A DNA stretch of 26,044 bases, from positions 1 through 26,044 of the forward strand of contig JBDTNQ010000062.1 in NCBI GenBank assembly GCA_039933635.1, read 5' to 3'. This document shows positions 1 to 5,390 of the stretch, one piece after another (positions within the stretch are counted from its first letter, which is position 1; every line of letters begins with the position of its first letter). Made by a program: the position numbers and the translations under genes. The stretch is from JBDTNQ01 sp039933635 (lineage in GTDB: Bacteria > Acidobacteriota > Vicinamibacteria > Vicinamibacterales > SCN-69-37). The notes under the pieces are model-generated. The model searched no databases. It was not told the DNA's origin and saw only the letters and a program-made list of their open reading frames with translations.

Positions 1-617
1 CGGCCGGCTCGTCAACGACCGCCAACGGGGGCCCGAACGGCGCCGCCCGAGGCGGGGCACCAGCGCCGGGAACGCCGCCCGCGACCGCACCGCCGCAGAC
101 GGTCCGCCCGACGATTCCCGAGAGCGCGGTGAAGACCATCGCCGGTCCCGGCGACGGCGCCTTGCCGATGCGCGTCGTGCTCCTGGTGTCAAATGGAACC
201 GCGCATGCGGCGGAGATTTTCGCGGCCGCCCTCAGCAACAACAAGCGCGCCACGCTCGTGGGCGAACCGACCGCGGGTCTGGCCGGTACCCAGCGACTGG
301 TGCGCCTGCCGGAAGGTCATGGCCTGATGATGACCACGGAGCGCTACCTGCAAAGCGACGGCGTGCCGATCCACTCGCGCGGACTCCGGCCGAATGTCAT
401 CGTCGAGATTCCGACCATTGGATTCGAAGAGCAGAAGCCCACGACCGACACGGTGCTCGAGGCTGGCATCAAGGAACTCACCTCACCGACGCCGCCCACG
501 TCGGCCGGCGCGTCGGCCGGCTCACCTGTCGTGCCGCCAGGCAATCAGTCCGCGCCGCTGACGCCCGGGGGACCGGCATTGCCCACGGTGCCACAGAGCG
601 GCGCCCCGCGAAACTGA
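1..617 (+). CDS. S41 (CTP/tail-specific) protease-family protein, C-terminal part, catalytic residues replaced
   Basis: The open frame enters from the left edge (codons in phase with base 3), so the N-terminus and any PDZ domain lie outside the window. After a Gly/Ala/Pro-rich low-complexity linker (about the first 40 visible residues), the segment from LPMRVVLLVSNGTAHAAE to RGLRPNVIVEIP aligns with the C-terminal half of the S41 core: the nucleophile strand, the RATLVGEPT strand and the TTERYLQSDG..I segment. In active members the nucleophile sits in GSASASE and the general base in TFGKG, 25 residues apart. Here those positions are His (codon 204-206) and Leu (codon 279-281), at exactly that spacing, so classical Ser/Lys catalysis is not possible. 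A Pro/Ser/Gly-rich tail of about 50 residues ends the protein. It is probably an envelope protein. Family assignment is firm; a binding or scaffold role is inference. Confidence 0.88.
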   Translation, partial: AGSSTTANGGPNGAARGGAPAPGTPPATAPPQTVRPTIPESAVKTIAGPGDGALPMRVVLLVSNGTAHAAEIFAAALSNNKRATLVGEPTAGLAGTQRLVRLPEGHGLMMTTERYLQSDGVPIHSRGLRPNVIVEIPTIGFEEQKPTTDTVLEAGIKELTSPTPPTSAGASAGSPVVPPGNQSAPLTPGGPALPTVPQSGAPRN

Positions 618-640
618 GGGGCCATCCCCCAACCGCCGCG

Positions 641-670
641 TTGACGCTGCTCTTTGAGGGACGGTATACT
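641..670 (+). promoter_or_regulatory. sigma70-type promoter for tRNA-Val
   Basis: TTGACG (641-646) and TATACT (665-670) are separated by 18 bp, close to consensus at both boxes. The predicted transcription start is about 35-40 bp before the tRNA, leaving a short 5' leader for RNase P to remove. The promoter lies just after the stop of the S41 gene. Confidence 0.7.
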
Positions 671-713
671 GACCGTTCGTCAACGGCCTGTTTTTCGCGG
701 CCAGAGACCGTAT

Positions 714-790
714 AGGCGCGTAGCTCAGCTGGTTAGAGCGCCTGCTTGACATGCAGGAGGTCGGCGGTTCGAGTCCGCCCGTGCCTACCA
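714..790 (+). tRNA. tRNA-Val (anticodon GAC)
   Basis: A complete cloverleaf can be drawn by hand. The 7-bp acceptor AGGCGCG pairs with CGTGCCT (one G-U). The D arm is GCUC/GAGC, the anticodon stem CCTGC/GCAGG with loop TTGACAT (anticodon GAC, reading GUC/GUU valine codons), and the T arm GGCGG-TTCGAGT-CCGCC. Discriminator A is followed by an encoded CCA. No intron or long variable arm is present. Confidence 0.97.
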
Positions 791-881
791 TTCGACTCCG
801 CCGCTGCGCGACCTCGCTCATGGCAGGCCGCGTGTGTGAACGAGTCGAGTGTCCTGAGCGAGCGCGATAGCGCGAGTCGAA
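791..881 (+). repeat. imperfect inverted repeat (REP-like) directly after the tRNA CCA
   Basis: Two nested complementary blocks are visible: TTCGACTC (791-798) with GAGTCGAA (874-881), and CTCGCTCA (813-820) with TGAGCGAG (855-862), with GC-rich imperfect matches between them and a 34-nt centre. The long hairpin starts at the base following the encoded CCA. It could act as a tRNA 3' terminator, but there is no T-run. Words of the type TTCGACT..CGCTCA / TGAGCG..AGTCGAA recall interspersed repeats seen in several phyla; that resemblance is from memory and unchecked. Confidence 0.6.
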
Positions 882-899
882 GGACGAATTGGGTACATC

Positions 900-913
900 A
901 CTTCGAACTTCGA
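900..913 (+). repeat. 7-bp tandem duplication in the thrS leader
   Basis: ACTTCGA occurs twice in perfect tandem (ACTTCGAACTTCGA), followed by AGG, 22 bp before the thrS start. It is one of several short tandem duplications in spacers of this window (see findings). Confidence 0.8.
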
Positions 914-935
914 AGGTAACGCGCGAAGCGCCACA

Positions 936-2870
936 GTGTCCGCCATCACCATCACCCTGCCCGACGGTTCCACGCGCGATGTGCCTTACGGCACGTCTGT
1001 GCGCGAATTCGCCGGGTCGGCCCTGCCGCTGAGCATTGCCAAGAAGGCCCTGGCCGCGACCCTGGACGGCCGGATGGTGGACCTGAGCACCCCGATCGAG
1101 AAGAGCGCCTCGCTGAAGCTCGTGACGCCGGACGGCCCGGAAGCCCTGGCCCTCTATCGCCATTCCACTGCCCACCTGCTGGCGGCCGCGGTGACCAAGC
1201 TCTATCCGGGCGCGCAGTGCGGGATCGGGCCCGCGACCGACGAAGGCTTCTTCTACGACTTCGTCGTGCCGCAGCCGTTCGTACCCGAGGATCTGGAGCG
1301 CATCGAGGCGAAAATGCGCGAACTGGCCTCACAGGATTTGCCGTACGAGCGCCAGATGTGGCCGCGACAGGAGGCCATCGACTTCTTCACGAAGCGCGGG
1401 GAACCGCTCAAGGTGCAGTTGATCGAGGAGAAGACCGCCGGCCAGGCCGAGGTCTCGACCTACCTGATCAAGGACCGCGAGACGTTCGTGGACTTCTGCG
1501 TCGGGCCGCATGTCCCATCGACCAATCGCCTGAAGGCCTTCAAACTGGTTGGCACCTCGAACGCCTACTGGAAGGGCGACGCGCGCAACCAGCCGATGCA
1601 GCGCATCTACGGCACCGCGTTCTTCAAGGACGACGACCTGAAGCAGCACCTGCTCCAGATCGAGGAAGCGAAGAAGCGCGACCACCGGAAGCTCGGCAAG
1701 GATCTCGGCCTGTTCATGTTCCATCCGTGGGCGCCGGGCGCGGCGTTCTGGCTCGGCAAAGGCACCGCCCTCTACAACCACCTCGCCAACTACATGCGTG
1801 AGGTGCTCGTGCCCTCGGGCTACACCGAGGTGAAGACTCCGCTCATCTTCAACAAAGCCCTCTGGGAAACGTCCGGTCATTGGCAGCACTACCGCCAGAA
1901 CATGTTCCTCGTGAACACCGAGGACGCCGAGATGGGCGTGAAGGCCATGAACTGCCCGGGGCACATGGTGCTCTTCGGCAGCGAGATGCGCAGCTATCGC
2001 GACCTGCCGATCCGGTATCACGAGCAGACGCCGCTCCATCGCAACGAGGCTTCGGGCGTGCTGTCGGGCCTCACGCGCGTCCGGCAGTTCTCGCAGGACG
2101 ATGCCCACTGCTTCGTGATGGAGTCGCAGATTGGCGACGAGGTCGAGCGGCTGCTCAAGTTGGTCACCCGCGTCTACGGCGATTTTGGTCTCACCTTCGA
2201 GGTGAAGCTGTCCACCAGGCCCGACGAGTACCTGGGCGAGAAGGCCACCTGGGACCACGCCGAGGCCGAGTTGAAGCGTGCGCTCGAGACCGCCGGGGTC
2301 TCCTACAGCATCAATGCGGGTGACGGCGCCTTCTACGGGCCCAAAATCGACTTCGACGTGACGGACGCCATTGGGCGGAAGTGGCAGTGTGCCACCGTTC
2401 AGCTCGACTACCAGCTCCCCATCCGGTTCGATCTGTCCTATGTGGGGGCCGACAACGCCCCGCATCGGCCGGTGGTCATCCACCGGGCCATTTATGGGAG
2501 CTTCGAACGCTTCCTGGCGATGCTGATCGAACACTACGCCGGGGCGTTCCCCCTCTGGCTGGCCCCCCAGCAGGTGGCCATCCTCCCGATCGCGGATCGC
2601 CACCTGGATTACTGCCGGACGGTCGAGGCCAGGCTGGCCGAGGGGGGGCTCCGGGTCTCCATCGACGAGCGGCAGGAAAAGATTGGTTATAAGATTCGTG
2701 AGGCACAGTTGCAGAAGGTGCCCTACATGCTGGTCGTGGGCGACCGCGAGGCCGCCGATGGGCTGGTGTCGGTCCGGAGCCGGACAGGCGGGGATCTGGG
2801 CAGCCGGGCCATCGACGAGTTCGTGAATACGGCCCGCGAGGAAGTGCGCCAGAGGGGCCGCGAGGGCTAG
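936..2870 (+). CDS. thrS: threonyl-tRNA synthetase
   Basis: Class II synthetase that charges tRNA-Thr in the cytoplasm. The 644 residues are close to the 642 of the E. coli enzyme. The TGS domain covers about residues 1-63. The editing domain follows, with H76-x3-H80 (HSTAH) and the CVGPH motif. The catalytic core has the three zinc ligands in family context: C340 (MNCPGHM), H391 (QDDAH) and H516 (VIHRAIYGSFERF, motif 3). Motif 2 is LHRNEASG...RVRQF. The anticodon-binding domain occupies the last 110 or so residues. The GTG start is set by the TGS N-terminus (MSAITITLPDG); the upstream ribosome site is weak (GAAGG, long spacing). It is the first gene of the translation cluster, and 83 nt separate it from infC. 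Confidence 0.98.
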   Translation: MSAITITLPDGSTRDVPYGTSVREFAGSALPLSIAKKALAATLDGRMVDLSTPIEKSASLKLVTPDGPEALALYRHSTAHLLAAAVTKLYPGAQCGIGPATDEGFFYDFVVPQPFVPEDLERIEAKMRELASQDLPYERQMWPRQEAIDFFTKRGEPLKVQLIEEKTAGQAEVSTYLIKDRETFVDFCVGPHVPSTNRLKAFKLVGTSNAYWKGDARNQPMQRIYGTAFFKDDDLKQHLLQIEEAKKRDHRKLGKDLGLFMFHPWAPGAAFWLGKGTALYNHLANYMREVLVPSGYTEVKTPLIFNKALWETSGHWQHYRQNMFLVNTEDAEMGVKAMNCPGHMVLFGSEMRSYRDLPIRYHEQTPLHRNEASGVLSGLTRVRQFSQDDAHCFVMESQIGDEVERLLKLVTRVYGDFGLTFEVKLSTRPDEYLGEKATWDHAEAELKRALETAGVSYSINAGDGAFYGPKIDFDVTDAIGRKWQCATVQLDYQLPIRFDLSYVGADNAPHRPVVIHRAIYGSFERFLAMLIEHYAGAFPLWLAPQQVAILPIADRHLDYCRTVEARLAEGGLRVSIDERQEKIGYKIREAQLQKVPYMLVVGDREAADGLVSVRSRTGGDLGSRAIDEFVNTAREEVRQRGREG

Positions 2871-2902
2871 CTCGTCGATGTAGCGTTCAGTTCGAAGGTC
2901 GA

Positions 2903-2925
2903 CGCCCCGAGTGAGTCGCGGGGCG
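2903..2925 (+). promoter_or_regulatory. GC-rich hairpin in the infC leader
   Basis: CGCCCCG (2903-2909) pairs perfectly with CGGGGCG (2919-2925) around a 9-nt loop, 28 nt before the infC start. A moderately T-rich stretch follows (AAGTTTGAAGTTTG). It could be a weak terminator or attenuator between thrS and infC, or simply a leader hairpin. No antiterminator partner was identified. Confidence 0.45.
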
Positions 2926-2938
2926 AAGTTTGAAGTTT
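2925..2938 (+). repeat. 7-bp tandem duplication in the infC leader
   Basis: GAAGTTT is repeated twice in perfect tandem directly after the leader hairpin, ending five bases before the GGAGG ribosome site of infC. Confidence 0.8.
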
Positions 2939-2943
2939 GTACT

Positions 2944-2956
2944 GGAGGTAGTTATC
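2944..2956 (+). promoter_or_regulatory. Shine-Dalgarno and AUC start of infC
   Basis: A perfect GGAGG stands 5 nt upstream of ATC. Together they set the start of IF-3 and imply start-codon-dependent autoregulation, as known for infC in other bacteria. Confidence 0.75.
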
Positions 2957-3535
2957 GCTTTCGATCGCGGCCCGAGACGGGACGACCGTGTTCGCACCAA
3001 CGAGCGCATCCGGGTACGGGAAATCCGGGTGATCGACGACAACGGCGAGCAACTGGGCATCATGCCGCCGCCGCAGGCCCTGGCGCTCGCGCGCACGAAG
3101 GGCTTGGACCTCGTCGAAATTTCGCCGACGGCCGTGCCTCCGGTGTGCCGGATCATGGACTTCGGGAAGTTCCAGTACGAGCAGCAGAAGCGCGCGCGCT
3201 CGGCGAAGAAGCACCAGAAGGTGATCCTCGTCAAGGAGATCAAGTTCCGGCCGAAGGTCGACGAGCACGATTATCAGTTCAAGAAGAAGCACATCGAGCG
3301 CTTCCTGGCCGAAGGCGACAAGGTCAAGGCGACGATCTTCTTCCGCGGCCGCGAGAACGCCCATCCGGAGATCGGACGACGGATTCTCGAGCGGCTGGTG
3401 GGCGAACTGATTGATATTGCGGTGACCGAGTCCGAGCCGCAAAAGGAAGGCAACCAGCTCCACACGATTCTCGCGCCGAAACCCGGCATGAAGCGTGCGG
3501 CGCCGAGTGCACAGGGAACGGACCGCACGTCGTAG
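2954..3535 (+). CDS. infC: translation initiation factor IF-3, predicted AUC start
   Basis: IF-3 binds the 30S subunit, prevents premature 50S joining and proofreads the start codon and initiator tRNA. The predicted protein is 193 residues. The N-terminal domain begins at DDRVRTNERIRVREIRVID, followed by the lysine-rich linker (QKRARSAKKHQK) and the C-terminal domain with VKEIKFRPKVDEHDYQFK. The best ribosome site, GGAGG at 2944-2948, is 5 nt before an in-frame ATC, and no ATG is available there. Rare AUU/AUC/AUA starts are a known infC feature that lets IF-3 repress its own synthesis, so ATC is preferred. An in-frame TTG 24 nt upstream would place GGAGG inside the gene and has no ribosome site of its own. 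Confidence 0.93.
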   Translation: MAFDRGPRRDDRVRTNERIRVREIRVIDDNGEQLGIMPPPQALALARTKGLDLVEISPTAVPPVCRIMDFGKFQYEQQKRARSAKKHQKVILVKEIKFRPKVDEHDYQFKKKHIERFLAEGDKVKATIFFRGRENAHPEIGRRILERLVGELIDIAVTESEPQKEGNQLHTILAPKPGMKRAAPSAQGTDRTS

Positions 3536-3565
3536 TCCGCGAGCCGTAGTCATAAGCCGTTAGTC
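3532..3565 (+). repeat. 14-bp-period microrepeat in the infC-rpmI spacer
   Basis: GTAGTC (3532), GTAGTC (3546) and TTAGTC (3560) recur at exactly 14-bp steps, with similar AGCC words between them. The first copy overlaps the infC stop codon. The last ends 8 bp before the rpmI ribosome site (GAGGA). Confidence 0.55.
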
Positions 3566-3582
3566 GGTTGTTTGAGGACATC

Positions 3583-3780
3583 ATGCCGAAGCTGAAGACC
3601 CACCGTGGCGCCGCGAAGCGCTTCAAGAAGACCGGTACCGGAAAGTTCGTCCGGGCCAAGGCGTTCAAGCGCCACATCCTGACGAGCAAGCCGACCGGCC
3701 GGAAGCGCAAGATGCGTGGCACCGTCCTGGTCGACCCCGTCGATCAGCAGCGGCTGAAGCGGATGTTGCCGTACGACTAG
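3583..3780 (+). CDS. rpmI: 50S ribosomal protein bL35
   Basis: 65-residue, very basic protein with the standard bL35 start MPKLKTHRGAAKRFKKTG and the TSKPTGRKRKMRG segment. It is a structural component of the large ribosomal subunit. The start is the ATG behind GAGGA (3574-3578); an in-frame TTG 15 nt upstream would add five residues (MFEDI) not found in the family. It lies 47 nt after infC and 121 nt before rplT, in the usual infC-rpmI-rplT order. In other bacteria bL20 represses this operon; no bL20 binding structure could be assigned here. Confidence 0.98.
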   Translation: MPKLKTHRGAAKRFKKTGTGKFVRAKAFKRHILTSKPTGRKRKMRGTVLVDPVDQQRLKRMLPYD

Positions 3781-3854
3781 GCGGAGACGACGCCAGCTGA
3801 AGACTCAAACGCCATGAACCCGACGGGCGAACACCTCGCCAATGGGTCGCGTCG

Positions 3855-3884
3855 TTTGGCTTTTGGCTTCCCAGTTTTAGTTTT
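3855..3884 (+). repeat. short tandem duplications in the rpmI-rplT spacer
   Basis: TTTGGCT is repeated twice in perfect tandem (3855-3868), and AGTTTT twice (3873-3884). This T-rich block sits just upstream of the rplT ribosome site (AGAGGA). Nothing else was recognised in the 121-nt spacer. Confidence 0.75.
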
Positions 3885-3901
3885 CAATCGAAGAGGATCC
3901 A

Positions 3902-4270
3902 ATGCCCCGCGTAAAAAGAGGAACCGTTCGCCGCGCCAAGCGCAAGAAGCTGCTCAAGCGCGCCAAGGGGTTCTACGCCACCAAGAGCAAGCTGTACCAG
4001 GCCGCCCAGGAAGCGGTCGATAAGGCCCTCAACTACGCGTACAGCGGCCGGCGCCGCAAGAAGCGTGACTTCCGCCGCCTCTGGGTCGTGCGCATCAACG
4101 CCGCGGCGCGTGCCAACGGGTTGAGCTACGGACAGTTCATGAGTGGCCTGAAAGCCGCAGGCATCGGGCTCGATCGTAAGAGCCTCGCGGATCTGGCCGT
4201 CAAGCATCCCACGGCGTTTACGCGCCTCGCCGAACAGGCCCAGGGCGCGCGTCCGACCGCACACGCCTGA
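3902..4270 (+). CDS. rplT: 50S ribosomal protein bL20
   Basis: 122 residues, beginning with the family start MPRVKRGTVRRAKRKKLLKRAKGFYATKSK (shown in part; basic N-terminal extension) and containing the globular RRRKKRDFRRLWVVRINAAAR segment. It binds 23S rRNA early in 50S assembly and in other bacteria also represses translation of rpmI-rplT. The ATG is preceded by AGAGGA with about 5 nt spacing. The protein has the usual length, slightly extended at the C-terminus. A GC hairpin lies between it and pheS. Confidence 0.98.
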   Translation: MPRVKRGTVRRAKRKKLLKRAKGFYATKSKLYQAAQEAVDKALNYAYSGRRRKKRDFRRLWVVRINAAARANGLSYGQFMSGLKAAGIGLDRKSLADLAVKHPTAFTRLAEQAQGARPTAHA

Positions 4271-4287
4271 TTCGAATCGCCCGGCGC

Positions 4288-4315
4288 GCGGGAACCCGGT
4301 CCACGGGGTTCCCGC
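4288..4315 (+). promoter_or_regulatory. 10-bp hairpin between rplT and pheS
   Basis: GCGGGAACCC (4288-4297) pairs perfectly with GGGTTCCCGC (4306-4315) around an 8-nt loop. No T-run follows, so it is not a standard terminator. It may stabilise the rplT 3' end, set mRNA processing or tune read-through into pheS. It begins 17 nt after the rplT stop. Confidence 0.55.
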
Positions 4316-4337
4316 CAGCGCCCGGCGTCGTGTCCCC

Positions 4338-5390
4338 ATGGCCCAGCCCCCCGATCTCTCGGCGCTGCGCGCCGATTTCGACCAGTCCTTGACGTCGGCG
4401 ACGTCCGTCGCCGACGTCAAGGCTGTGCGCGATCGCTTCCTCAGCCGGAAGCACGGTCTCGTCACGACCCTGCTGAAGGCGGTCGCCTCCGCCGCACCCG
4501 ACGAACGCCGGGTCCTTGGCGCCGCGATCAACACGCTCAAGCAGACAATTGAAGAGGTGCTCGCCGCGCGCGAGGCTGCCCTCGACGCCGAGGCTGTCCC
4601 CGCCGGTGCGGTCGACATCACGCTGCCCGGCCGCAGCCCCGCGTCCGGCCGGCGGCACCCCCTCACCCAGGTGCGCGAGCGGATCGAGGACATCTTCCTC
4701 GGTATGGGCTACGAGATTATCGAAGGTCCCGAGCTCGAAGACGACTGGCACAATTTCGAAGCGCTCAACATGCCCGCGGAGCACCCCGCGCGCGACATGC
4801 AGGACACCTTGTATCTCGCCGACAAGATGCCCGCGGACGCGAAGGGCCGCCAGGCGAGCCTGCTCCGCACGCACACGTCGGGCATGCAGATCCGCTACAT
4901 GGAGACGCACGAGCCGCCCGTCCGCATCATCGCGCCCGGCCGCGTCTATCGCCGCGACGACTTCGATGCGACCCACACGCCGATGTTCACGCAGGTCGAA
5001 GGCCTCGTCGTCGGCGAGGGCGTGTCGCTCGGTGACTTGAAGGGCACGCTGCAGGGCTTTGCGGAGCGCTTCTTCGATGCCCGAGTGAAGACGCGGCTGC
5101 GTCCCAGTTTCTTCCCCTACACGGAACCGTCAGCGGAACTCGACGTCGAGTGCCAGGGCTGCAACGGCACGGGCTGCGCGCTCTGCAAGCACACCGGATG
5201 GATCGAGGTCCTCGGCTGCGGCATGGTGCACCCCGCGGTGTTCGAAGCGGTCGGCTACGATCCCGAGCGCTACACCGGGTTCGCGTTCGGCGTGGGTATC
5301 GAACGCCTCGCGCTGCGGCTTTACGGCATCGATGACATCCGCATGTTCTACGAGAACGACCTGCGCTTCCTGGAACAACTGGCGCCATGA
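4338..5390 (+). CDS. pheS: phenylalanyl-tRNA synthetase alpha subunit
   Basis: Catalytic subunit of the alpha2-beta2 PheRS, class II. 350 residues: an N-terminal coiled-coil tRNA-binding region (about 1-95), then the catalytic core with GMGYEIIEGPELEDDWHNFEAL, motif 2 (APGRVYRRDDFDATHTPMFTQVEG), RPSFFPYTEPSAE, and motif 3 (AFGVGIERLALRLYGIDDIR; shown in part). Between RPSFFPYTEPSAE and motif 3 lies a four-cysteine cluster, C272, C275, C280 and C283 (CxxCx4CxxC), of zinc-knuckle type; such inserts occur in some bacterial PheS proteins. The ATG has no strong ribosome site, so translation may depend on upstream read-through. Its stop overlaps the pheT start (ATGA), indicating translational coupling of the two subunits. 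Confidence 0.97.
   Translation: MAQPPDLSALRADFDQSLTSATSVADVKAVRDRFLSRKHGLVTTLLKAVASAAPDERRVLGAAINTLKQTIEEVLAAREAALDAEAVPAGAVDITLPGRSPASGRRHPLTQVRERIEDIFLGMGYEIIEGPELEDDWHNFEALNMPAEHPARDMQDTLYLADKMPADAKGRQASLLRTHTSGMQIRYMETHEPPVRIIAPGRVYRRDDFDATHTPMFTQVEGLVVGEGVSLGDLKGTLQGFAERFFDARVKTRLRPSFFPYTEPSAELDVECQGCNGTGCALCKHTGWIEVLGCGMVHPAVFEAVGYDPERYTGFAFGVGIERLALRLYGIDDIRMFYENDLRFLEQLAP

Noticed and set aside
618..630. GGGG-CCAT-CCCC hairpin after the S41 gene as a terminator
   Set aside because: Only a 4-bp stem and no T-run; too weak to call.
791..935. T-box leader upstream of thrS (and at 4271-4337 upstream of pheS)
   Set aside because: No T-box sequence (TGGNACC-like) or specifier-loop architecture was found in either leader.
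1329..2603. Minus-strand open frame (424 codons) opposite thrS
   Set aside because: Antisense shadow of ThrRS; no family resemblance.
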